From Phocaeicola intestinalis (GTDB lineage Bacteria > Bacteroidota > Bacteroidia > Bacteroidales > Bacteroidaceae), in the NCBI RefSeq assembly GCF_014837065.1, contig NZ_JACSPP010000030.1, forward strand, positions 1 through 43,316: a DNA stretch of 43,316 nucleotides, read 5' to 3'. Shown here one piece after another: positions 15,063 to 22,929 of this stretch; the first letter of the stretch is position 1, and every line of letters starts with the position of its first letter. Position numbers and translations under genes: made by a program. Below the pieces are notes generated by a model. That model made no database searches. It was not told the origin of the DNA and was given only the letters and a program-made list of their open reading frames with translations.

Positions 15063-16346
15063 TCAACGTCCTGTTGACTGCAAATACTCACGCTTCTTCA
15101 CTGCATATTGTGCATATGCTTCCACATATCGGTCGCGGCTTTGCTGGAAAAGAGTCTGCGCCTCCAACAAGTCGCTCATGGTGCAGGTACCGGCATGATA
15201 GTAGTCGGTCTGCAGACGAAGGTTCTCTGCCGACTGCCCGATACTCTCGATAGCTATACGTACTTGCTTATAGGCATCGGTCACGGCATTCCATGTGTTC
15301 TGCATGTTAATGACCAGCAGTTCGCTGCCGTTGCGCAGGTTGTTTTCCTCGGTACGCACCGCCAGCTTGCTGCGCTTCAGACTATGGCTGCCTTCCCACC
15401 AGCCGCTCAGAGGCACGCTTACCGTAGCGAAGCCCACCCAATAATTGCGGTCGCGGTCCAGCAGGTTATCATAAACAAATCCGCCGCCTATCGCTACCGT
15501 AGGCAATTGCTTGCCAAGCGTCATCTTCCGCTCAATGCGGCTTGCCTTCAGCTTTGCCTGCAACAGGTTGTATTCGGGAGTAAGGGCAAGCGACTCATCG
15601 GGACGACGATAAAGCGCATCGGGCGGTTCGGGTAGCGAGTCTGCCACTGCGAAGTCTACATCCACACTGTCACCCGGCGTACCGATGTATTGCGCCAACA
15701 GACGGCGCGACAGAGCGAGGCTGTTCTCCACATTGATGCGTGTGCTGCGCGTGTCGTTCTGCCTCAGCTGCACCTGAAGCAGGTCGTTACGGTTGGTCAC
15801 ACCTGCCTGCACGGCGGCATCCACATCCTTCAGAATTTCCGCCAGCTGCGCCTCCACCACGTGCAGCGTGCGGAGCTTCTCCTTCAGCATCGCTACCTGC
15901 CAGTAGTATTGCTCGGCAGTAAGCTTTACCTCGTTCTCCGCCTGCCTGCCCAAGAGGCGGTATTTCTCCACGTTCACCTCAGAGAGTTTGTTGCCTTGCA
16001 CAATCTGACCTCCGGTAAAGAGGGGCATCGAAGCGGTAACGCCACCCACAAGACCATCCTTCATCAATCCCAACGACATACCAGGTCCCATCTCCATACC
16101 CAACAAGTGGGTGGAGGACAGGAAACCTCCGCCCGTAGCACTGATGCTGGGGAAATAGTTGGTGAACGCCTCCTTGCGCTCGTGGCGTGCGGAAGCAAGG
16201 TCATTGGCGGCATTTTTCATACGGGCATTGTTCAGCAAAGCGCTTTCTATACATTCGTCCAGTGTGTAAACCTGCTGGGCGGCAAGCGGGGCAGCCATGC
16301 AGCCCCATACCCAAACCATCAAAAAGCATTTACTTGTATGTTTCAT
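15063..16346 (-). CDS. TolC-family outer-membrane efflux channel
   Basis: A 427-residue outer-membrane factor. A signal peptide ends at LAAQQ near residue 24; the mature protein starts with VYTLDECIESALLNNARMKN, the usual OEP start. Two OEP repeats cover about 25-215 and 225-420 and are rich in long coiled-coil helices (EVNVEKYRLLGRQAENEVKL; LRLQTDYYHAGTCTMSDLLE). TolC-type proteins trimerise and give the exit duct for RND pumps. It is the last gene of the minus-strand adaptor-pump-channel operon, 233 bases after the pump gene, a spacer containing a 26-bp inverted repeat. Confidence 0.94.
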   Translation of the reverse strand: MKHTSKCFLMVWVWGCMAAPLAAQQVYTLDECIESALLNNARMKNAANDLASARHERKEAFTNYFPSISATGGGFLSSTHLLGMEMGPGMSLGLMKDGLVGGVTASMPLFTGGQIVQGNKLSEVNVEKYRLLGRQAENEVKLTAEQYYWQVAMLKEKLRTLHVVEAQLAEILKDVDAAVQAGVTNRNDLLQVQLRQNDTRSTRINVENSLALSRRLLAQYIGTPGDSVDVDFAVADSLPEPPDALYRRPDESLALTPEYNLLQAKLKASRIERKMTLGKQLPTVAIGGGFVYDNLLDRDRNYWVGFATVSVPLSGWWEGSHSLKRSKLAVRTEENNLRNGSELLVINMQNTWNAVTDAYKQVRIAIESIGQSAENLRLQTDYYHAGTCTMSDLLEAQTLFQQSRDRYVEAYAQYAVKKREYLQSTGR

Positions 16347-16395
16347 CTTTCAACGTTATTTCTGTTTAATGAATATCCGCATTTTACCCAATTGC

Positions 16396-16479
16396 CCTGT
16401 AGGGGCGTATCGCATACGCCCTGAAAACATCCACGTGGATTAGTTGCGCATTCGGGCGTATGCGATACGCCCCTACAGG
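16396..16479. repeat. 26-bp perfect inverted repeat element (REP/MITE-like) between pump and channel genes
   Basis: The arm 16396-16421 (core AGGGGCGTATCGCATACG) pairs perfectly over 26 bp with 16454-16479, around a 32-base loop. A further outer pair, GAATATCCG near 16372 and CGGATATTC near 16490, suggests a somewhat larger element. The arms are much richer in G/C than the surroundings, and each contains its own short dyad CGTATCGCATACG. It interrupts the efflux operon between the pump and channel genes. Confidence 0.85.
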
Positions 16480-16579
16480 AGATGTTTACGGATATTCAAT
16501 TTCTGTTTTGCATTCTATATATAATATAAGGTGTATCCGACCCCATACATGGGATATCATCAACACCCTAACAAGAGTA

Positions 16580-19500
16580 TCACTGTTGCTCCAAGGAATC
16601 CCATTTTTCACGTTTCTTGCTGCTGCCCCGGAAAGTAAGCAGGTACAAGCACGGCAAGACAGTAAGAATGAACAACATCGTGATGAGTGTACCGTAACAA
16701 ATGACCGTACCCATCGGCATCCATAGACTCGACTTGCCCAATATCATCGGGATAACACCCATCGAGGCGGCAGCCGACGTGAGGAAGATAGGACGCATAC
16801 GCCGCAGGGCGGAATGATAGATAGCTTCGCTGGCAGTCATGTGCTCCGTAGCGCGCAACTCCTCGGCATAGTCTATCATGATAATGCCGTTGCGCACAAT
16901 GATACCCATGAGGCTCACTACGCCTAGAATAGCAGTGATGCTGAAGTCTACACCTTGAATCCATACACCGAAAGCAGTACCGAAGACACAGAGTGTCATG
17001 CTGCCGAAAATAAGCAAGGCAATGCTGATCTTGCGGAAGTGAGTCAGAAGGATGAAAAAGATGATGGCAACTGCCAACATCAGTCCACCCATGATTTGCG
17101 GCATCATCTCACCGGTTTTCTCCATCTCACCGCCGTAGCTGACCGTCACCCCCTCAGACAGTTCGACACCTTTCATCATCTCCTGCACCCTGGCAGTCAT
17201 TTTCAGGGCATTTTCTCCGACAGCCAAGTCAGCCTGCACGGTAGCGGTGTAGATTCCGTTGCGACGCACTACCTGTCCCTCCTTCCACGTGGGCACCACA
17301 TCGGCTACCTGCCGCAAAGGCACATCAGCAAGTCCGGCAGCAACAGGTATCAGTTCGTCCTTCACCTCAACAGGCAAGGCACGATCCGCCTTCTCGCTTT
17401 TCAGCTTGACGGGAATGCCGTAATCGCCCTCCCATACATTAGCTATCGCCAACCCGTCTCCATAACGCATGGCAAGGGTAGACTCCAGCCCCAGATTGGT
17501 CACGCCTAAGCGGGTTGCCTCGTCTTCTTTCAGATTGACGGCAATGGCAGGCAACGGCTCGTTGAAATCGGTCTGCACAAGGATAAGTCCCGGCATCCGC
17601 TTCAGCTCCTCCAGCACTGCCTGTGCGTCATGCTTGATTGCCTCCAAATCCTCGCCCGACAGGCGCACCTCGATGGGATAGACAGCCTCGCTATAGCTTA
17701 ATTGCTTGAAACGCACGCGGGCACCGGGAAAGTATTCGGTGTACTTCGGTGTGTATTCCGCCAAAAGTGCCTCGGTGTCCTTCACACCGGTAGTGTTTAC
17801 GATGAACTGTGCATAGTTGGTGCCGGGAATCTGGGGTGCGTATGCCGTCTGGAAACGGGGCGAGGCGCATCCTTTGAAAGAGGCGATGCTGACTACACGC
17901 GGATCTTGGCTCAAGATGTGTTCCATGCTGTCCGCCACCTGTGCCGTCACATCCACATCCGTACCTGTAGGGAGGTATATCTCCACGGCAAACTGGTTGC
18001 GGTCTGCCACAGGCAGGATACGTTGGGGCAAACCAGCCAACATCACAGCACCCACCACGATAGAAACCACGCCGACAGCCACCGTTATCTTGGGATGAGC
18101 GAAGCACTTGCCGAACAGCCAGTTGTAATGTTTCTGCAAGAGGTCGAGGAAGTTGAACGGCTTCTTGCCGTCTTTATTCACCTTTACTCCCATAGGCTTG
18201 CGGATAAACCAGAACTGCATGAAAGGCACAAGTAGCGTAGCCACGAGCAACGACACGCCCAACACGATGGAAACCGCCCACGGGAAACTCAGCACGAACT
18301 CGTTCAGCATACCCGTCAACGTAAACAGAAACGGGAAGAACGTGATGCTGATGGCGAGCGTAGCGGAGAAAATGGACTTGAGGAAGTGCATGGTACTGTA
18401 GATGGAAGCATGCCAGCGTGACATCCCTTCGCCCAGCTTCTCCAAGTAGCTGTCGATGATGACAATGGAGTTATCCACAATCATACCCAACGTGACTATC
18501 AACGCAGCCAACGTCACGGTATTCAACTCGATACCGAAAGCATAAAACAGTCCCAACGATATAAATATGGTAATCGGGATGGTAGATGCAGCCACCAATG
18601 CCACACGCAAGGGCAACAGGAGCATCACCACGATGACCACCGCCACGATGGCAATGATGAGTTCGTGCAGGAAGTTCGACACACTGTCGCCCACCACCTT
18701 CGGCTGGTCAGTGATGCGGAAGATACTGACATCCGCCGGCAATTCCTGTTGAAACTCGTCCAGCACCTTATTGATTTCATCGCCCATTGCCACGATGTTC
18801 TGCCCCTTCTTCATCTCGACGGAGAGCAGGAGGCACTTACGACCGTTGTTGGTGATGTAGCTGTCGGGGTCGGGATATTCGCGCACCACCCGTGCCACGT
18901 CTTTCAGCCGCACGGTGTTGCCCTGCGGATCGGTATAGACTATTTGTTCCTGCACATCGCGCACGGTATTGAGTGAGCGGCTGACGTAGATAGGCTCTAC
19001 CATGCTGCCATCCTTCACACGCCCGCCGCTGGTGGTGAAACCTTTCTGCATCAGACCAAGGGCAAGCGTCTGTTCGTTCAGCCCGTACTTCGAAAGACGG
19101 TCGTGGTCAAGATAAACCGATATCTGTTCGTTCTGCATCCCGCTCACCGTCATGCGTCCTACGGAGTTGATGCGGCGCAGGCGGCCTTGCAGCAGGTCCA
19201 TATAGTCATCCAGTTCGCGATAGGTCTTGTCTTCGCTCTCCATCGTAATCAGCAGGGCGGAAGTATCGCCGAAATCGTCTTGCACCACCAGTGCCAGCAC
19301 GTTGCCGGGCAGTTGTGCCTTGAACTGCGACACGCCGTGCTTGAACTTGCTCCAGAACTCGTCTTTGTTCGTCAAGTCATCGTTCAGCTCCACTTGTATG
19401 TAAACAATGCCGTCGCGGCTTTTCGAAAAAGTTTTCTCCTTTTTTACTTCCTTGTAAGTGAAAATGTATTCTTCCAGCGGTTTGGTAACCTGCTCCACCA

Positions 19501-19690
19501 TTTCCTGCGCCGTATTTCCGGGAGCCACAGCTACCACGACTCCCTGCCGCACGGTAAAGTCGGGAAACTCATTCTTACGCATTTCGGGCAAACTGTACAC
19601 ACCGAATGCCACCAGACAGGTCACTACAAGAATAACAATCTGCCGGTAGTGCATCGCCCATTCCACAAAGTTACGTTTCTTCTTTTCCAT
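16580..19690 (-). CDS. RND-family efflux pump, inner-membrane permease
   Basis: A 1036-residue pump with the RND layout: TM1 near residue 15-33, a large periplasmic porter domain, TM2-6 at about 340-530, a second periplasmic domain and TM8-12 near 860-1025. It should exchange protons for drugs, bile acids or metabolites. The TM4 proton-relay site reads MIVDNSIVIID, with Asp406 followed by Asn407; AcrB has two Asp residues here, so only one is kept. The TM10 motif GIIVRNGIIMIDYAEE is present. It is the middle gene of the adaptor-pump-channel operon; a 199-base MITE-like element lies between it and the adaptor gene. Confidence 0.95.
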   Translation of the reverse strand: MEKKKRNFVEWAMHYRQIVILVVTCLVAFGVYSLPEMRKNEFPDFTVRQGVVVAVAPGNTAQEMVEQVTKPLEEYIFTYKEVKKEKTFSKSRDGIVYIQVELNDDLTNKDEFWSKFKHGVSQFKAQLPGNVLALVVQDDFGDTSALLITMESEDKTYRELDDYMDLLQGRLRRINSVGRMTVSGMQNEQISVYLDHDRLSKYGLNEQTLALGLMQKGFTTSGGRVKDGSMVEPIYVSRSLNTVRDVQEQIVYTDPQGNTVRLKDVARVVREYPDPDSYITNNGRKCLLLSVEMKKGQNIVAMGDEINKVLDEFQQELPADVSIFRITDQPKVVGDSVSNFLHELIIAIVAVVIVVMLLLPLRVALVAASTIPITIFISLGLFYAFGIELNTVTLAALIVTLGMIVDNSIVIIDSYLEKLGEGMSRWHASIYSTMHFLKSIFSATLAISITFFPFLFTLTGMLNEFVLSFPWAVSIVLGVSLLVATLLVPFMQFWFIRKPMGVKVNKDGKKPFNFLDLLQKHYNWLFGKCFAHPKITVAVGVVSIVVGAVMLAGLPQRILPVADRNQFAVEIYLPTGTDVDVTAQVADSMEHILSQDPRVVSIASFKGCASPRFQTAYAPQIPGTNYAQFIVNTTGVKDTEALLAEYTPKYTEYFPGARVRFKQLSYSEAVYPIEVRLSGEDLEAIKHDAQAVLEELKRMPGLILVQTDFNEPLPAIAVNLKEDEATRLGVTNLGLESTLAMRYGDGLAIANVWEGDYGIPVKLKSEKADRALPVEVKDELIPVAAGLADVPLRQVADVVPTWKEGQVVRRNGIYTATVQADLAVGENALKMTARVQEMMKGVELSEGVTVSYGGEMEKTGEMMPQIMGGLMLAVAIIFFILLTHFRKISIALLIFGSMTLCVFGTAFGVWIQGVDFSITAILGVVSLMGIIVRNGIIMIDYAEELRATEHMTASEAIYHSALRRMRPIFLTSAAASMGVIPMILGKSSLWMPMGTVICYGTLITMLFILTVLPCLYLLTFRGSSKKREKWDSLEQQ

Positions 19691-19702
19691 AAGTCTCTTA
19701 TA

Positions 19703-19901
19703 TTAAGAAGCTGTTTGGAATTTCTCCAAAAAATTTTTCTTGGCTTGATGTATCCTTTTTCGTGTGTGCTTTGGGCGATTTTTTGGTCCTTTCCGCTCCT
19801 GTTCTTCGTCAGATAGCCCGCTATCTTCCTCATCACAGAAGCGAAAATGCCTCAAAAACTCATCCCAAATCATCGCACGATAAATTCAAAACAGCTTCTA
19901 A
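19703..19901. mobile_element. MITE-like element, long copy, inside the efflux operon
   Basis: About 199 bases bounded by inverted repeats TTAAGAAGCTGTTTGGAATT and AAATTCAAAACAGCTTCTAA. The interior contains TTGATGTATCC, CGTGTGTGCTTTGGGCG and the small dyad AGATAGCCCGCTATCT. The reverse strand matches the shorter element at 7516-7601, which lacks about 100 internal bases. No transposase is encoded; a short minus-strand frame across it looks incidental. It fills most of the 245-base spacer between the adaptor and pump genes. Confidence 0.8.
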
Positions 19902-19902
19902 G

Positions 19903-19948
19903 AATGAAAACAGCATATTCTTCATTCTTCGTTCTTCATTCTTCATTT
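19903..19948. repeat. tandem 7-8 bp word repeat overlapping the adaptor stop codon
   Basis: Near-tandem copies of TTCATTC(T)TC run through about 19918-19946. The repeat overlaps the last codons of the minus-strand adaptor gene, so its C-terminal Asn-Glu-Glu and stop are encoded by the repeat itself. It abuts the MITE-like element. Confidence 0.6.
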
Positions 19949-20958
19949 ATAATTGTTCCGTTGCATACCTTCTGCTGGCCTTCCACAATGATGCGGTCGC
20001 CGGCATTCAGCCCGGAAGTGACAATGACCCCGTTTCCGGAAAAATCGCCGCAGGCAATCACCCGCTTTTCTGCAACACTTTGATTGTCTACCCATACGAA
20101 CGAACGGTTCTGTTCATCAAGTTGCACAATACGTGCCGGTATCACCACCTGTGCTCCTGCGTTTCCACCCGCCAGACTGACTTCTGCTACCATGCCCGGC
20201 ATCAGAGAACCATCTGTATCCGTCACATCCAGCTTCACTTCGTAAGAGCGCGACATCGGATTGGCAACAATGCCTTTCTCGCTCACCACACTTGCGAACA
20301 CCTTATCTCCCAGCGCAGGCACTTTGATGACCGCCTGCTGGCGCAAGGCGATGCTGCCTATCTCGGCTTCGGGCACCGCTATCTTCACTTTCAGCTGGCT
20401 CACTCCCACCAACTTACCCACTGCCATGCCGGGCACTACGTTCTGCCCTACCTCTACCGACTTATCAGCTATCACACCGCTAAAGGGTGCGTACAGCTTA
20501 CAGTCCTTCAAGTTCTTCTGCGCCATTTCTTCCATCGAGCGTGCCTGCTGGAGTTTGCTCTGCACCTCTACCCACTGTATCTCGGGCAAACTGCCTTTGT
20601 CGTGCAGTTCTTTCATACGCCGATAGGCATCTTCCGCCTGCACCAGCGTGGCTTTTGCCGCATCATAACTGCTCTGCATCGACGTTGGGTCTACCGAAAC
20701 CAGAAGCTGCCCCTTCCCTATCCGGTCACCCAACCGGAAATGAACAGCTTCTACCGTTCCCATTACCGAAAAGCTGAGCGGCGTGCCTGCCGTTTCTTCT
20801 ACCGTACCCGAAAAGCAACGCGTGCCTTCAATCGCCGCCGGAGCGACCTGCATTGTTTTTACCTTAACCACATCTTGCGTCTTCTGCTGTTCTTCCTGAC
20901 CGCATCCTGCAAGCAAGAGTACAGCGGCGCACACCGGCAAAATAACCTTTTTGTCCAT
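19936..20958 (-). CDS. RND efflux periplasmic adaptor (membrane fusion lipoprotein)
   Basis: A 340-residue adaptor with a lipoprotein signal (VLLLAGC, Cys19). The order is: beta-barrel strand and lipoyl half (about 55-95, GTVEAVHFRLGDRIGKGQLLV), an alpha-hairpin coiled coil (about 96-150), the second lipoyl half (KLYAPFSGVIADKSVEVGQNV), a beta-barrel domain and a membrane-proximal domain. The layout is that of HlyD/AcrA-type adaptors that link pump to outer-membrane channel. It is the first gene of the operon and starts about 196 bases from a divergent AraC-type regulator, the probable controller. The last residues are encoded within a tandem repeat. Confidence 0.94.
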   Translation of the reverse strand: MDKKVILPVCAAVLLLAGCGQEEQQKTQDVVKVKTMQVAPAAIEGTRCFSGTVEETAGTPLSFSVMGTVEAVHFRLGDRIGKGQLLVSVDPTSMQSSYDAAKATLVQAEDAYRRMKELHDKGSLPEIQWVEVQSKLQQARSMEEMAQKNLKDCKLYAPFSGVIADKSVEVGQNVVPGMAVGKLVGVSQLKVKIAVPEAEIGSIALRQQAVIKVPALGDKVFASVVSEKGIVANPMSRSYEVKLDVTDTDGSLMPGMVAEVSLAGGNAGAQVVIPARIVQLDEQNRSFVWVDNQSVAEKRVIACGDFSGNGVIVTSGLNAGDRIIVEGQQKVCNGTIINEE

Positions 20959-20981
20959 AGTTACTGTTTTAAAATTCTGCG

Positions 20982-20989
20982 CAAAGGAA
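20982..20989 (-). promoter_or_regulatory. weak -7 box candidate for the efflux operon
   Basis: TTCCTTTG on the minus strand differs at one position from TAnnTTTG and lies 24 bases before the adaptor ATG. The deviation could mean activator dependence, which would suit a regulated pump, but this is inference. Confidence 0.35.
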
Positions 20990-21154
20990 ACAAGTTTAGT
21001 CCAAATTACATGGCTTTATTTTCCTTGATAAATGTTCTATTTTCCAACAATACAGCCAAATAAGACAAACAGAACAGTCTTCAAGAGATTGGAATCAGGT
21101 CTTTTCAAGAAATAATGACTTATTTTGCCACAGCAAACAAAAGAAAATAAGAAC

Positions 21155-22042
21155 ATGGATATCACACAAGGAAATCTGAACACAGTAGCGAAAGAACACA
21201 TCGCTACCTATTGCGACAACCGGCTCGCCCTTATCGATGACTTACATACATTAGGCCAAACCAATGCCGTCAGAGTAGAATTCATCATAGCTGCCCTCTG
21301 CATCAAAGGGAGAGCCTCGCTCTACATCAACGGCGAAGCCTATACGATGAACGAATACGACCTGCTCATCTGCCACCCCAACATCATATTGGAAAAAAGT
21401 ATGGTCAGTGCAGACGTACAGTTCCGCTGCATCTGCATGTCGCCAGAATACATCAGCCAGCTTGCAGTAATTTCGAACAACAGCTGGGATATCCTGAAAT
21501 ACCTGGAACAGAACCCCATCCTCACGCTAAAACCCGAAGAAGCCGACATGTTTCGCCAGTATTATGACTTGCTCCGTTCGAAACTGACGGGCATTCCGCT
21601 ACGCCATCAAAAAGAAATCGTCGACTCACTGATACAAGCATTCCTTTACGAATTTCATGACGCCATGGAACGCTTCGGGAAATTCGCAACGCCTACCTAT
21701 TCTTCCAGCGAACGGCTGTTCAAAGAGTTCCTGCACCTGCTTGTCTCATCGTATCCCAAACCGCGGATGGTAGCGGTTTATGCCGACAAGCTGCACGTCA
21801 CGCCCAAATACCTCTCTGCCGTATGCAAGGAGATATCCGGAGAAACCGCTTCCGACATCATCAACCAATACGTCATCAAGGATGTACTCTACATGTTGAA
21901 GAAATCAGAAAAAAGTATCAAGGAAATCGTCAACGAGCTGGACTTCCCCAACATGTCTTTCTTCGGGAAATACGTAAAGCGCTACATTGGAGTTTCTCCC
22001 AAACAATACCGAAAACAATTAGCAGAAAAAGAAACAGAATAG
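21155..22042 (+). CDS. AraC-family transcriptional regulator
   Basis: A 295-residue regulator. The N-terminal part is a cupin-like sensing domain (about 40-130; GRASLYINGEAYTMNEYDLL), and the C-terminal 100 residues are a double helix-turn-helix: VYADKLHVTPKYLSAVCKE is the first HTH, and the AraC signature is NELDFPNMSFFGKYVKRYIG followed by SPKQYR. The start at 21155 is preferred over an in-frame ATG at 21125 because the latter adds a poor lysine-rich extension. It is divergent from the RND efflux operon and most likely regulates it. The inducer is unknown. Confidence 0.92.
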   Translation: MDITQGNLNTVAKEHIATYCDNRLALIDDLHTLGQTNAVRVEFIIAALCIKGRASLYINGEAYTMNEYDLLICHPNIILEKSMVSADVQFRCICMSPEYISQLAVISNNSWDILKYLEQNPILTLKPEEADMFRQYYDLLRSKLTGIPLRHQKEIVDSLIQAFLYEFHDAMERFGKFATPTYSSSERLFKEFLHLLVSSYPKPRMVAVYADKLHVTPKYLSAVCKEISGETASDIINQYVIKDVLYMLKKSEKSIKEIVNELDFPNMSFFGKYVKRYIGVSPKQYRKQLAEKETE

Positions 22043-22116
22043 AATGCGGTAAAGAAAGAAGACTAACACACTTATAAGCAAACACATCCGCATTCACTTC
22101 AGGCAGCAATTAAGTT

Positions 22117-22208
22117 TCACATAAGTTTAAATATACTGAAACTATAGTTTCACCTACTTAAAACTTTAGTTTATATGTACTGAAACTGTAGTTTCAGTAC
22201 ATATAAAC
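22117..22208. repeat. intergenic triple repeat, locus C (22-bp period) with 40-bp palindrome
   Basis: Units AAACTATAGTTT, AAACTTTAGTTT and AAACTGTAGTTT start at 22139, 22161 and 22183, exactly 22 bp apart. A degenerate unit ending ATAAGTTT lies one period earlier (22117-22128). The third unit extends into a near-perfect 40-bp palindrome: GTTTATATGTACTGAAACT (22169-22187) pairs over 19 bp with 22190-22208 around two bases. It lies between the AraC gene and the sigma factor gene, both on the plus strand. Confidence 0.9.
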
Positions 22209-22296
22209 CGATTAGGAACTATTAACCGTCTTTGCCAACATGCTTATCAAGAAAGAAATGTCATATCAATGAAACACAAATCTAAGATTTATCGTG

Positions 22297-22304
22297 TACA
22301 TTTG
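22297..22304 (+). promoter_or_regulatory. -7 box of the sigma/FecR operon
   Basis: TACATTTG matches TAnnTTTG and lies 22 bases before the sigma factor ATG. No TTTG stands at the -33 position. Confidence 0.5.
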
Positions 22305-22326
22305 CGTCCTATTAAAACTTCATTGC

Positions 22327-22929
22327 ATGAAAAGTCCAGACCTAACAGATGAAAGCCTTTTCATTCTAATACAACGCAAGGATTCGGAAGCTTTCACCCT
22401 TCTTTATGACAGGTATCACCGAATACTTTACGCACTTGCCCTACAATACATGAAAGAAAGGATGTTTGCCGAAGACATTGTGCAACAAACTTTTCTCGAC
22501 CTATGGGAATCAGCCCCACGCATTCCCGTACCGGACAACCTACGAAACTACCTTTACACTTCTGCCAAAAATCTCATATTGAAACGGCTCCGAACCAACA
22601 ATAAAGAAATTGCCTTGGCTTACGAAATGAGGGCTATGCAAAAAACAATGCAAGATACTCCCGAAGAAAGACGGAAAGCAGAACAAAAACTGACGAGCCT
22701 ATACGCCGCCATCAAACGCTTGCCCGAACAAGAAAGGAAAATCTGTGCGCTTAAAATAGAAGAGGATTTAAGCAATGAACAAATAGCAGAGCAACTTGGC
22801 GTATCCGTCAAAACCATACAAAACCATTATACAAACCTGCTGAAATTTTTAAAAAGATATTTGAAGAAAAACATGGCATACCTAATAGCAATAGGAACCA
22901 TCATATTAATGACAGGAGAAAGAGGATGA
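22327..22929 (+). CDS. ECF sigma factor, Bacteroidetes SusCD-associated type
   Basis: A 200-residue sigma-70 family protein. Region 2 covers about 20-90 (FTLLYDRYHRILYALA, then MFAEDIVQQTFLDLWE), and region 4 about 120-185 (RLPEQERKICALKIEEDLSN, then IAEQLGVSVKTIQNHY). It directs RNA polymerase to the downstream SusC/SusD genes when released by the FecR anti-sigma. The protein ends in a hydrophobic segment, MAYLIAIGTIILM, after region 4, which is unusual for a soluble factor. The start at 22327 begins at MKSPDL, just after the -7 box. Its stop overlaps the FecR start (ATGA), so the two are coupled. Confidence 0.93.
   Translation: MKSPDLTDESLFILIQRKDSEAFTLLYDRYHRILYALALQYMKERMFAEDIVQQTFLDLWESAPRIPVPDNLRNYLYTSAKNLILKRLRTNNKEIALAYEMRAMQKTMQDTPEERRKAEQKLTSLYAAIKRLPEQERKICALKIEEDLSNEQIAEQLGVSVKTIQNHYTNLLKFLKRYLKKNMAYLIAIGTIILMTGERG

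Noticed and set aside
19624..19836. A 70-codon minus-strand frame across the MITE-like element, considered as a transposase fragment
   Set aside because: It fuses the pump's N-terminal region in another frame with element sequence, and shows no transposase motif.
19762..21063. A 433-codon plus-strand open frame antisense to the adaptor gene
   Set aside because: It is opposite a clear adaptor gene with lipobox and HlyD-type domains. The antisense product is rich in His, Arg, Cys and Tyr with no recognisable domain, as expected for a shadow frame.
22117..22208. CRISPR-like array, considered for the triple repeats
   Set aside because: The period is 22-23 bp with only three units, so any spacers would be about 6-10 bases. 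The units are palindromic, and no cas genes are present.
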